Positions 8,449 through 16,803 of a stretch of 64,000 bases of DNA are shown piece by piece. The notes beneath the pieces are model-generated. The model was not told the origin of the DNA. It ran no database searches and was given only the letters and a program-made list of their open reading frames with translations. Source of the stretch: Paraburkholderia caffeinitolerans (GTDB taxonomy: Bacteria; Pseudomonadota; Gammaproteobacteria; Burkholderiales; Burkholderiaceae); NCBI RefSeq assembly GCF_902859945.1, contig NZ_CADIKL010000011.1:62001-126000 (forward strand). Reading direction: 5' to 3'. Position 1 is the first letter of the stretch, and each line of letters starts with the position of its first letter. The position numbers were made by a program, and so were the translations under genes.

Positions 8449-9889
8449 GCTGATTCCCCCAGGTCTTTTCGCGAGCAGCCGATGCCATTCCAGCCCCCGC
8501 CTCCAACGATTCCAGCGCCTCGAGCGAAGCATTCTTCGTCTCGATGCCGAGCACCCACACGGCCAGCGCCGCAACCACGAACGACAGCGCGCCGAGCGTG
8601 AACACGCCGCCCTGGCCGAACAACGGCAGCACGACGCCCACCACATACGGACCGATCAGCGAGCCGACCCGCCCGATCGCCGAGGCGAACCCCGAGCCCG
8701 TCGCGCGCGCGCCGGTGCCGTAGAGCTCGGGCGTATAGGTGTAGAGCGCGGCCCACATCGCGAACAGGAAGAACTGCATCACGAGTCCCGTGCCGACCAG
8801 CAATACGATACTTGCGCCATGCAACGCCGTTTGCCCGTAGACGAACGCCATCACGCCGCCGCCCACGAGCGATGCAATACAGGTGGGCTTGCGGCCCCAG
8901 CGCTCGACGAGCCACGCCGCGCAGAGGAAGCCCGGAATCCCGCCCAGCGAGATCAGCACGGTATAGAACACCGATTGCGTGACGGCGAAGCCGGCCTGCT
9001 GCAGCAGCGCGCCAAGCCACGAAGTAAGCCCGTAAAAGCCGAGCAGTGCGAAGAACCAGAGCAGCCACACCATCGTCGTGCGGCGGCGGTAGGCAGGGCT
9101 CCAGATCTCGCGCAACGCGCTGCGTCCGCGCGAAGATGCGGGCTGCGCGAGCGGCTGCGGCGCGGGCAAGCTCGTGAGCTCCATGGAACGCATCACGCGC
9201 TTTTCGATGTCCGAGACCACGCGATCGGCGTCGACGAGACGACCGCGATGCTCGAGCCAGCGCGGCGACTCCGGCACGATCCGGCGCACGACGAGCACAA
9301 ACACCGCGGGAATCGCGAGCAGCGCGAACACGGTGCGCCACCCCAGCGTCGGCAGCACGAAGTACGCGACGATGCCGGCAGTAATGAAGCCGAGCGGCCA
9401 GAAGCCGTCCATCAGCGCGACCATGCGACCGCGCTGCGCGGAGGGCACGAATTCGGAAAGCAAGGCCTGCGCAATCGGAAACTCCATGCCCATGCCAAAG
9501 CCAAGCAGGATCCGGTAAACGATTAGCGAGTTCACATCGTGCGCGGTCGAGCACAGATACGACGCGACGCCCCACAGCACCATGCTCCACTGAAAGACCG
9601 GACGGCGGCCGAAACGGTCCGCGAGCAACCCCGCCACCGCAGCGCCAATCGTCATGCCGACAAAACTCGCGCTGGCCACGAGCCCGGCTTGCGCGCTCGA
9701 CAGTCCAAACTCCTTCTTGATCGAGCCGAGCACGAATGTCATGGTGCCGAGATCGACCGAATCGAAGAAAAACGCGAGCGCGATGATCAGAAAAATCAGC
9801 TTGTGATAGCCGGAAAACGGCAAGCGTTCGAGCCGTGCGGCGGCAGTCGCACGCGATTTGGGCGACGAAGAAACGGAAGCTTTGCGCAT
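8441..9889 (-). CDS. MFS transporter, metabolite:H+ symporter type
   Basis: A 482-residue major facilitator with 12 predicted membrane segments. The sugar/organic acid porter motifs are visible: DRFGRRP after TM2, PESPRW before the central loop and VERWGRKP after TM8. The likely substrate is an organic or aromatic acid. The start at 9889 (MRKASV) has AGAGGA just upstream; the frame stays open to 9991. A strong hairpin lies in the leader. No catabolic enzyme is directly linked, so the substrate is unknown. Confidence 0.88.
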   Translation of the reverse strand: MRKASVSSSPKSRATAAARLERLPFSGYHKLIFLIIALAFFFDSVDLGTMTFVLGSIKKEFGLSSAQAGLVASASFVGMTIGAAVAGLLADRFGRRPVFQWSMVLWGVASYLCSTAHDVNSLIVYRILLGFGMGMEFPIAQALLSEFVPSAQRGRMVALMDGFWPLGFITAGIVAYFVLPTLGWRTVFALLAIPAVFVLVVRRIVPESPRWLEHRGRLVDADRVVSDIEKRVMRSMELTSLPAPQPLAQPASSRGRSALREIWSPAYRRRTTMVWLLWFFALLGFYGLTSWLGALLQQAGFAVTQSVFYTVLISLGGIPGFLCAAWLVERWGRKPTCIASLVGGGVMAFVYGQTALHGASIVLLVGTGLVMQFFLFAMWAALYTYTPELYGTGARATGSGFASAIGRVGSLIGPYVVGVVLPLFGQGGVFTLGALSFVVAALAVWVLGIETKNASLEALESLEAGAGMASAAREKTWGNQLN

Positions 9890-9908
9890 GGCGTCCTCTG
9901 ATGAAAAA

Positions 9909-9935
9909 GGCTGTGTCACAGGACGTGGCACAGCC
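9909..9935 (-). promoter_or_regulatory. Leader hairpin before MFS gene; rest of 9890-10289 non-coding
   Basis: An 11-bp stem with 5-nt loop (arms 9909-9919 and 9925-9935, GGCTGTG...CACAGCC, one G-T pair) begins 20 nt before the MFS start codon. It could be an operator or an mRNA element masking the ribosome site. In the same 400-bp gap, CTTTCTTC-T-GAAGAAAG (10102-10118) is a perfect 17-nt dyad. No gene is supported here. Confidence 0.45.
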
Positions 9936-10289
9936 ATTCGCTTCAGTAGACGTGAACAAAATCCGGCGCCATAGAAGGCGAGCGGCATCATGACAGAACG
10001 TAAGCGTCATGAATGCCTGGCGGGAGCTATTTTTGCTTCATTGCGAAACGGCCCGGTGCACGGCGTTGAACGGGAATGGCAGCCGGAAATCCTGCGGGTA
10101 ACTTTCTTCTGAAGAAAGAAAAACTTGCCCGCTTGCCCCTTTTTCACGTTTTCCTTGTTTTCCCGTTCGCACACTGGCCCTTTCCACGAGAGTTGCGTTT
10201 CGTTTCGCCGATTTCTATGCTTTTGGCATCCGCCACAGGTGTTCGACCGTGGCGGTCTTCGAGAAGCGAAGCAAAAGGAGAGTCGTTCC

Positions 10290-10895
10290 ATGACGATGCC
10301 GCCCCTGCCGGAACAAGAGGAGCGAGAGGAACGGGAGCCGGATAACGTGGGTGAACCCGGAGCCTCCGAAAGAAGCAACGAGCCCGCGCGCCTGACCGGC
10401 GGCGCCTGGTTCAGCCTCGCGGTAAGTTTCGGTTTCTTCCTGCTCATGGTCGCGATTGGCGTGAAGTATCACGTGGCAGCGCAGTCGCGCGACGAGCCCG
10501 CCGAACCCGATCGCTACGTGGTCGCGAATGCGTCCGTGCCCGCCATCGCGGCAGCGCCCACGTCACAGCCCGATGCCTACGATACCCTGCTCGCGCAGGC
10601 GCGCGAATGCGCGGCTGCCGCCCAATGGGATTGCGTGATCGAAACGACCAGCGGCGCCATCGCGCAACGCGGCAATACGCCGGAAACCAAAGCGCTGCTC
10701 TCGCAGGCCATTGTCAAGGGCGGATGGGTTCCCGCGAATGCGCACAATGTGCGCGAAGTCTCCACCATGCCACCGGAATCGAAGCGGCCCACCCTGAATG
10801 GCCATCGGCATACGGCGCGCGCCGAACGCCTGCGATACGCCGCCATGACACGCCGGCATTCCATGGATGAGATGGCGGATATTTATCGGCATTGA
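10290..10895 (+). CDS. Hypothetical single-pass membrane protein
   Basis: A 201-residue protein. The N-terminal cytoplasmic part is acidic (EEREEREPDN). One membrane segment lies near residues 44-62 (FSLAVSFGFFLLMVAIGV). A periplasmic part contains a Cys-bearing stretch, YDTLLAQARECAAAAQWDC, that resembles a short TPR-like helix pair. The start at 10290 is supported by AAGGAG 9-10 nt upstream; upstream codons in frame are unlike coding sequence. I do not recognise a function. It stands alone between the MFS carrier and a lower-GC gene. Confidence 0.7.
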   Translation: MTMPPLPEQEEREEREPDNVGEPGASERSNEPARLTGGAWFSLAVSFGFFLLMVAIGVKYHVAAQSRDEPAEPDRYVVANASVPAIAAAPTSQPDAYDTLLAQARECAAAAQWDCVIETTSGAIAQRGNTPETKALLSQAIVKGGWVPANAHNVREVSTMPPESKRPTLNGHRHTARAERLRYAAMTRRHSMDEMADIYRH

Positions 10896-11136
10896 GGGCG
10901 TGTTATCAGTGGGAAAGACGGCCGCGTAAAACAACCGCCTTTTAAATCCTCTGTGCATTGCATTCACCGGGTAAATCTGCGCTACCGGTCTAGACGGCAG
11001 CAATAACGCTCGTCTTGCACCGTAGGGCTGCCTAAACTTGACCCGATGGGCTGCGTAAGTGCTCGCGAATAGATACAGCGGAATTGGGTTCTGATCTGCT
11101 ACGATTCCCGCACGCAATAACAATCACTGTCCATAC

Positions 11137-12309
11137 ATGAACTTGCAAACACACATCCCGGAAGCACTGTGGGAAGCGATTCGGGTGGCTTACGAAGCTG
11201 AGAACTATTCTCATGCGGTGCTTGAGGCGACCTACTTCATTAGCAGTTTGCTGCGAGAACGTGCCGGTGTGGACGGCGATGGATCAGCGTTGATAGGGCA
11301 GGCGCTCGGAGGTGAAAGCCCTAAGCTCCGTCTGAATGCCCTGCAAACCGAATCGGACCGGAACGTACAAAAAGGCTACGAGCAGATTCTTCGCGGGATT
11401 TACATTGGTATTCGTAATCCTCGCAGTCACGAGCCGACTCAGGATACGCAGGAAACAGCCGATTCGATCATTTGTTTCCTTGGGCATCTCGTTGATGTAC
11501 TCAGTGCGTCGAAAGACGTTTTCACGGTTGCAACCTTCATGGGTAAGGTTCAAGACCCAGAGTTCGTTGAGTCGCAGCGCTACGCAGAGCTACTAGTAGC
11601 GGAGATTCCAACCCTGCGCCTCACGGAAGCCGTCATTGCATTGTTTAAGGAGCGGCGGACGCTTGATCTGGGGAAACTGCGCTTCTTGATTCAGGCGTTG
11701 CTGGACGCTCTTTCGCCTACGCAAGTTAACAACTATCTGACCGTGGTCTCTGACGAGTTTCGGACTACTACCGAGGATGCGGCAATCCGCACGGCATTGC
11801 GGTTGCTTAAACCCGAGTTTTGGCAGAACTTGCAGGAACTCCCTAGGTTGCGGATTGAAAACAAGCTGATCGCTGGCATCAAATCTGGCGTGGTGGAGCC
11901 GTCAGGCAAAACTAGCTCGCCGCTGGCCACATGGTCGAACAATTTCCTCTGCCACTTCTCTTTGCGGAAGGAGGCGGCACGGGTGCTTGTTTCTCGCTTG
12001 GAGGACTCAGACCCGAACGCAAGACTCTACGTAGTCAGGTACTTCTTTTCGTGGCTTGATGAGGTATTGCTCGAACCGAACCACATTTCCCGAGCGGTGC
12101 GCGCAATCGCAAACGCGGTCAAGAACGGGGAAGAACAAATTCGTGGCAAGCTCATCAACTCCGTGACCGTGCTAAACACGGACTGGCAAAAGCGGTTCGC
12201 GGATGCGCTAGAAAGCGAAACAGACCCGGACAATCCAGGGGTTCTATTGGACGACGGCACGCCACTCTTGTCATCCCCCGCGAACGATGACGAAGACATC
12301 CCGTTCTAA
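11137..12309 (+). CDS. Ymh-family (TIGR02391-like) protein with HEPN-type RX4H motif
   Basis: A 390-residue soluble protein. Residues 1-120 resemble the Ymh domain, which is found in plasmid- and phage-associated proteins. GIRNPRSHEP gives R93-x4-H98, matching the HEPN ribonuclease motif. Residues 150-370 are helical with no motif I recognise, and the C-terminus is acidic (NDDEDIPF). GC content is clearly lower than in neighbours and no Shine-Dalgarno site is visible, both suggesting horizontal origin. It is a singleton without a partner gene. HEPN proteins often act in defence or toxin-antitoxin systems, so an abortive-infection role is possible but is inference only. Confidence 0.7.
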   Translation: MNLQTHIPEALWEAIRVAYEAENYSHAVLEATYFISSLLRERAGVDGDGSALIGQALGGESPKLRLNALQTESDRNVQKGYEQILRGIYIGIRNPRSHEPTQDTQETADSIICFLGHLVDVLSASKDVFTVATFMGKVQDPEFVESQRYAELLVAEIPTLRLTEAVIALFKERRTLDLGKLRFLIQALLDALSPTQVNNYLTVVSDEFRTTTEDAAIRTALRLLKPEFWQNLQELPRLRIENKLIAGIKSGVVEPSGKTSSPLATWSNNFLCHFSLRKEAARVLVSRLEDSDPNARLYVVRYFFSWLDEVLLEPNHISRAVRAIANAVKNGEEQIRGKLINSVTVLNTDWQKRFADALESETDPDNPGVLLDDGTPLLSSPANDDEDIPF

Positions 12310-12472
12310 CGGCGGAACTGCCTCAGTCTCGTGCCGAGTTGAGCCAGTATCAAAGCGCACAACATCGAGCATGTTCGCGGCGTCCGATTGAGTGTCGACA
12401 GCCCCACAACCCGTATACACATGGGTATGTGTAGCAGCGCCAGAGCCTTACTGGGCGGTACTTTGACGAGGT

Positions 12473-13171
12473 TCAAACCCCCTCGTGAAAAACCCACTCC
12501 ATCCCCACGCGCTCACCGCTACGCACGCGACTAATCGCATGCTTTAGCTTGACCCGGTAGTACCCATTCGCCCCTTCAACCGGACGCTGCCCGGTCGCGA
12601 TAATCGCCGCATCGCCGAATGCAAGCGGCACGACCATCGGCCGCGACTGCATGCGCGGGCGCTGCTCGGTCATGACGAATTCGCCGCCCGTAAAGTCATG
12701 TTGCGGCTCGCATAGCAGCGCGACCATCTGAAACGGAAACACCCACTCGCCCTCGTCGTGGCGATGCAGCGCGAGACGATCGCCTGCCCGCAGCCGGCTC
12801 AAATGCGATTGCGGCCGATGCTGCCCGGCGCGGTGGTTTGCATCGAGAAACGCATCGAATTCGGCGGGAAAGCGTGCTTCGAGACCCGCCAGCGCATGCC
12901 AGCGGTTCGCCACGGGCACCAGCCACCGATAGAGCGCTTCGCGCCACGCATGCAAGAGCGGGGGCAAGCCCTCGTCAAAGTAAAGCCGTTCTCCGCTTCC
13001 AGGCTCATCCGGCACGAGCAAAACCGGTACACGCCTTTCGTCGAGCAACCGCGCGAGCGCGCGTGCTTCCCGCGAATCGAAACAACCCGGCAGCACGGCG
13101 TAACCTTCGGCGTCCAGTTGCGCAGTAACGGCGTCAATATCGAAACGCTCGATCATGGCGCGCGCATTCAT
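12473..13171 (-). CDS. 2OG-Fe(II) oxygenase-like protein with altered iron motif
   Basis: A 232-residue protein homologous to the upstream gene, with the conserved core FTGGEFVMTE at about 160-169. It belongs to a bacterial 2OG-Fe(II) oxygenase group resembling Pfam Oxygenase-NA. Where the upstream paralog has HQD, this one has HRHD (H136-R-H138-D139), so the ligand Asp position is His. The distal H211 and R217 are kept. The ATG overlaps the upstream TGA by 4 bp (13168-13171) with GGAG 5 nt before it, so the two are translationally coupled. Substrate unknown. Confidence 0.8.
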   Translation of the reverse strand: MNARAMIERFDIDAVTAQLDAEGYAVLPGCFDSREARALARLLDERRVPVLLVPDEPGSGERLYFDEGLPPLLHAWREALYRWLVPVANRWHALAGLEARFPAEFDAFLDANHRAGQHRPQSHLSRLRAGDRLALHRHDEGEWVFPFQMVALLCEPQHDFTGGEFVMTEQRPRMQSRPMVVPLAFGDAAIIATGQRPVEGANGYYRVKLKHAISRVRSGERVGMEWVFHEGV

Positions 13172-13971
13172 GCCGGCTCCAACACCGATGCTGATGCCGA
13201 AGCTGCACGCGCATCGTGAAAGATCAGCCCGAGCGTATGGCGGGTCCCGCTGCGCACGACGCTCACGCCATGGCGCATCGCCACGCGGCGCACGCTCGCG
13301 CGCCCTTGCGCGCCCGGCGTCATGTCCGGCCGCTGATTGACGGCGAACACCACGGCATCGCCCTGCCCCAACGCGACGACATCGGCGTGCTGATCGCGGC
13401 TTCCCGTTTCGGTCATCACGAATTCGCCACCCGTGAAATCCTCGCCCGGCGCCGAAAGCAGTATCGCCACCTGAAGCGGAAACACATGATCGCCGTAAAG
13501 GTCCTGATGCAGGCAGTTGTAGTCGCCCGCGCGATAGCGGAGCATGAGCGGGGTGGGCCGCGTCTGTCCTGCTGCGTGGCAGCGCGCGAGAAATGCGTCG
13601 AGCGCGTCGGGATACTGCACGTCGAGACCCATTTGCCGGTTCCACCGATTGGCGACCGGCGCAAGGCGGCGGTACAGCGCGTGGCGCAGCCGTTCGAGCA
13701 GCGGCGGCAGCGGATAGGCGAAATACTTGTATTCGCCGCGCCCGAAATTGTGGCGCGCCATCACGATACGCGTGCGAAAGCAGTCGTCGCGCGCATAGAG
13801 CGCGGCAAGCTGCTCGCATTGTTGCGCCCGGAGCACGGACGGCAGCACCGCATTGCCATAGCGGTCGAGCGACTCGATTGCGTCGGCCCAGATCGCGTCA
13901 GCGCTTGTGGTCCAATTCATGGCCGAATTCGTGGCCCCATCCCTTCGATCAGCCAGTTCCGCATCGGTCAT
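13168..13971 (-). CDS. 2OG-Fe(II) oxygenase
   Basis: A 267-residue oxygenase with the double-stranded beta-helix motifs of the bacterial Oxygenase-NA group. The iron ligands H155-x-D157 and H234 are visible, with R240 or R244 for 2-oxoglutarate. Between them lie FPLQVAILLS and DFTGGEFVMTE. The family was proposed to act on damaged nucleic acid, but the substrate here is unknown. It is the first gene of a two-gene operon with a divergent paralog. The start at 13971 is uncertain; ATG 13920 (MNWTTS) is the alternative. Confidence 0.82.
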   Translation of the reverse strand: MTDAELADRRDGATNSAMNWTTSADAIWADAIESLDRYGNAVLPSVLRAQQCEQLAALYARDDCFRTRIVMARHNFGRGEYKYFAYPLPPLLERLRHALYRRLAPVANRWNRQMGLDVQYPDALDAFLARCHAAGQTRPTPLMLRYRAGDYNCLHQDLYGDHVFPLQVAILLSAPGEDFTGGEFVMTETGSRDQHADVVALGQGDAVVFAVNQRPDMTPGAQGRASVRRVAMRHGVSVVRSGTRHTLGLIFHDARAASASASVLEPA

Positions 13972-14092
13972 GTCTTGTTTCCGGTGGAAAATCGAACGAA
14001 TCCAGTCTACCGGCGCGACAGCCGCAAGAAACTCCGCGCCTTGCGCTGCAATTCATGCGCGGCAAACTCGAACCACGGGGGAATGTTAGTAT

Positions 14093-14173
14093 ATGGCCCG
14101 CCTATGGCTTTGGTCATGGCGAACCGTGCGGGATTCAATCGAAACGCCCGCTACGTACCCATTATTTCCCTAA
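14093..14173 (+). CDS. Possible 26-codon leader peptide
   Basis: A short ORF, MARLWLWSWRTVRDS..., has Trp at codons 5, 7 and 9. GGGGGA lies 10 nt upstream. Its TAA stop overlaps the ATG of the exporter gene (TAATG, 14171-14175), a classic coupling arrangement. The exporter start itself has no ribosome site. The alternative is that the exporter starts further upstream in its own frame (14104 or 14083), making this ORF accidental. Confidence 0.35.
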   Translation: MARLWLWSWRTVRDSIETPATYPLFP

Positions 14174-15414
14174 TGTCCGCCTCCTCCTCCAACCGCGCGA
14201 CCACGCTTGCGCGCGCAACCAATTCGCCGCGCTTCCTGTTGGCGATGATCTGCCTGTACGCATCCGCTGGCCAGCTCGCGATCGACATCTACGTCCCCGC
14301 GTTGCCCGCGATGGCGCGCTATTTCGGGACCTCGCCGCAAGCGATCCAGTCGAGCGTGTCCGGCTACATGGCCGCCTACGCGCTCGGCCAGCTCGTTTTC
14401 GGGCCCATCGCCGATGCATACGGGCGCAAGCGCGTGCTCGCGTTCGGGCTGGTGATCTACACGATAGGCTGCGTGCTGTCGCTCGCCGCGCCCAATCTGG
14501 AGACCTTCGTGCTGGCCCGCTGCCTGCAGGGCATCGGCATCGCCACGACCAACCTGCTCGCCAAGGCCATCATCACCGACTCGTTCAGCGGCAAGGCGCT
14601 GATGCACGTGTACACCTATATGTCGATCACGTGGGGGCTCGCGCCCATTGTCGCGCCGGTGATAGGCGCGCACCTGCAAACGTGGTTCGGCTGGCAGGCC
14701 TGCCTCGTGTTCCTGCTCCTCTATTCGCTCGGCATGTGGGCGGTGCTTTGGCGCTATCGCGAGACGCTGCCGCAGCCCGTGCATCTGGAGCCGCGCACGC
14801 TCATGGCGAATGCGGGGAAGGTGCTCGCGAGCCCGGTGTTCCAGAGCTGCTTTCTCGCGCAGGGGCTGTGCTACAGCATCCTGCTGGTGTTCAATATCGT
14901 CGGGCCGTTCATGGTGCTGAACACGCTGCACAAGCCGCCGACCTATTTCGGCTATCTCGCGCTCGGCATCGGCATGATGTATTTCCTCGGCGGCCTGTCG
15001 AACCGGCTGCACGGCCCGAACCTGCCGAGCCCCGAGTGGCGGCTGCGGTTTGGCTCGCGCGTGATGGCGGGCGCGGCGATCACGATGCTGCTGCTCTCGC
15101 TGACGGTGGGCCTGCAGGTCTGGACGCTCGCGGCGCCGGTGCTCGTGATGGGTTTGTGCGCGGGTGCGATGTATCCCACGCTGATGGCCAAGGGCAATTC
15201 GCTGTTTCCGCACATTGCGGGCTTGACGAGCGCGATACTCGGATGCGCGCTGTTGCTCGTGTCTTCGGCGATGATGGGGCTGGCCGGCTTCGTTTCCGTG
15301 CACGTGCTCGCGCCGCTTGCGGTGTTCTTCGTGATCCTCGCGCTCACGGTCGTCATGATGGTGAGCAAACTGCTGCGCTATCTCGAGCGGATGGAGTCCG
15401 AAGCGGCGGCGTGA
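14173..15414 (+). CDS. MFS exporter, Bcr/CflA-like
   Basis: A 413-residue inner-membrane transporter of the Bcr/CflA drug-efflux type with 12 membrane segments. TM1 has AIDIYVPALPAMARYF and loop 2-3 has DAYGRKRVLAFG. Other visible motifs are LQGIGIATTNLLAKAII and GLCAGAMYPTLMAKGN. It probably exports a drug or metabolite by proton antiport. The start at 14173 fits the family N-terminus; 14104 is an alternative. It is divergent from the oxygenase pair with 201 bp between starts. Confidence 0.87.
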   Translation: MSASSSNRATTLARATNSPRFLLAMICLYASAGQLAIDIYVPALPAMARYFGTSPQAIQSSVSGYMAAYALGQLVFGPIADAYGRKRVLAFGLVIYTIGCVLSLAAPNLETFVLARCLQGIGIATTNLLAKAIITDSFSGKALMHVYTYMSITWGLAPIVAPVIGAHLQTWFGWQACLVFLLLYSLGMWAVLWRYRETLPQPVHLEPRTLMANAGKVLASPVFQSCFLAQGLCYSILLVFNIVGPFMVLNTLHKPPTYFGYLALGIGMMYFLGGLSNRLHGPNLPSPEWRLRFGSRVMAGAAITMLLLSLTVGLQVWTLAAPVLVMGLCAGAMYPTLMAKGNSLFPHIAGLTSAILGCALLLVSSAMMGLAGFVSVHVLAPLAVFFVILALTVVMMVSKLLRYLERMESEAAA

Positions 15415-15480
15415 AATCGCCAGTGTGAACGCGGACGGCGAGCACGCAGGAAGCGGGCTCGCCGGACAGCGCCTGCACTA

Positions 15481-15693
15481 CTACGACGGCAAGGTTCCCG
15501 TCGAACCCTTCAGCAGGTCATATAGCGACGCCATCGGCAAATCGCCAATCTCGCTGCGGACGTAAGCGGTAAATGCGCGCTCGTACAGCGCGCGTCCTTC
15601 CGAAGAATCAATCGTCATATCGAAGCCACCCAGCACCAGTTCGGCAACCGAATCGGCTTCGAGAAGAATGTGCTCGGCTCTGTCCCTGTTCAT
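15481..15693 (-). CDS. Small hypothetical protein
   Basis: A 70-residue acidic protein starting MNRDRAEHILLEADSV. AAGGAG lies 5 nt before the ATG at 15693, a strong ribosome site, and codon use matches the neighbours. No membrane segment, signal peptide or motif is recognised. It converges with the exporter and precedes nothing obvious in its operon. Function unknown. Confidence 0.6.
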   Translation of the reverse strand: MNRDRAEHILLEADSVAELVLGGFDMTIDSSEGRALYERAFTAYVRSEIGDLPMASLYDLLKGSTGTLPS

Positions 15694-15754
15694 GTCCACT
15701 CCTTGTTGCAGCATGCCCTCGAATTTTAGGGGATACAGCGCAGAAGTGGGCGTA

Positions 15755-16738
15755 TCAATACGTCAAACCCAGACTCACCGTCCACCCATGGACATGAGGA
15801 CCGAATAGCCAGGCTGCGCCCGCGCGCACGCGCTTCGACTGTGCGTCACTGCTCGAAAGCGGAAGTTCGAATCCGCCGCCAATGTTTGCCACTGTCGAGA
15901 ACCCAAGCGCGTCGTGATTGGGCCCGAAGAATCCACCGTAACCGGCATTGACCACGTAATTCAACGGGCGCGCAAATAGCCGCGCGCCGGTCGGCGCCGA
16001 ATAAGTCGACTGAATCGACCACGACCCGGCCGTTTCCCTGAATCGCAATAGCGGATCGGACTCGCCGAAACTCGAAATCCACGACCACGCGACATGCCCA
16101 CGCACGGTCAAGGTGCGTTCCGGCGCCAGATTCGCCGACCATTCGAGCGCCGCGTTCGGCGTAATCAGCCAGGCATTCTCGTGCCAATTGAAGAGCGGCC
16201 CATCGAGAGCCGGTTGCAGACTGGTGGCCGCGCCAGCATACGAAGTGTCATTGAGCAGCCTGGCCACACTAACGTCCAGGCCCGGCTCGAAGGTAAGCCC
16301 ATAACCCAGTTTGCTTTCCAGGAACAGGCCGCCGGTCGCACTGAACGCCGACCACTTGCTTGTGATGCTGCCCGCCGCCCCGTTCAGCGCGTCGCCAGTG
16401 AGTTCCCCCTTGTCACGAAAGTAGCCGCCTGAAACCCGCCAACCCAGACTGTTCCGATCTGAAAACGTGACCAGATTCCCCTCGTAGGGAACGCGGGTGA
16501 CGTTGAGCGATTGCGGAGTGTCGCCGTCCGAAACGTCGAGATGCGCGGAGCTGATGTCCGGCGTCGCGACCAGATTGAGCATTTGCGCATAGCCCGAACC
16601 AAGACGCGCCGCCCCGATGATGTCCCGAACGGATTGGGCAGCAGCCGATGCTGCACACGTGAGCGTGAAAAGAACCACTAGACACCGACCCACACGGACC
16701 GGCACAACGCTGCGGTATTTTCCAGCCGACGATGGCAT
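15755..16738 (-). CDS. Outer-membrane beta-barrel protein (autotransporter-barrel-like)
   Basis: A 327-residue exported protein. A signal peptide (VVLFTLTCAASAAAQ) ends near residue 36. The rest alternates polar and aromatic residues as beta strands, with GWRVSGGYF, GLTFEPGLDVS and a C-terminal VSLGLTY ending in Tyr, typical of an outer-membrane barrel. It resembles solitary autotransporter beta-barrel proteins that lack a passenger domain. The start at 16738 is by signal-peptide fit. It lies downstream of the GlxA-type regulator on the same strand (65-bp gap). Role unknown. Confidence 0.65.
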   Translation of the reverse strand: MPSSAGKYRSVVPVRVGRCLVVLFTLTCAASAAAQSVRDIIGAARLGSGYAQMLNLVATPDISSAHLDVSDGDTPQSLNVTRVPYEGNLVTFSDRNSLGWRVSGGYFRDKGELTGDALNGAAGSITSKWSAFSATGGLFLESKLGYGLTFEPGLDVSVARLLNDTSYAGAATSLQPALDGPLFNWHENAWLITPNAALEWSANLAPERTLTVRGHVAWSWISSFGESDPLLRFRETAGSWSIQSTYSAPTGARLFARPLNYVVNAGYGGFFGPNHDALGFSTVANIGGGFELPLSSSDAQSKRVRAGAAWLFGPHVHGWTVSLGLTY

Positions 16739-16803
16739 GCGGGGGAGTCTCTCCGTTTGGCGGGCCGAAGCGGACCTATTCCGGCCAATGCTCGCCAGCG
16801 AAA

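Noticed and set aside
10102..10118. CTTTCTTC-T-GAAGAAAG as an intrinsic terminator
   Set aside because: The one-base loop cannot form a normal hairpin, and no T-run follows on the side expected for either flanking gene.
12461..12482. GAGGTTCAAACCCCCTC resembles a tRNA T-arm
   Set aside because: It is the coding end and stop of the 2OG oxygenase, and no acceptor or CCA follows.
12473..13819. A single 448-codon protein extending past the second 2OG oxygenase
   Set aside because: Its first 215 codons are Arg/Ala-rich and overlap the well-supported upstream paralog in another frame; the true start is 13171.
13216..14172. N-terminal extension of the MFS exporter to 13216
   Set aside because: This part lies antisense to the 2OG oxygenase and has no membrane protein character.
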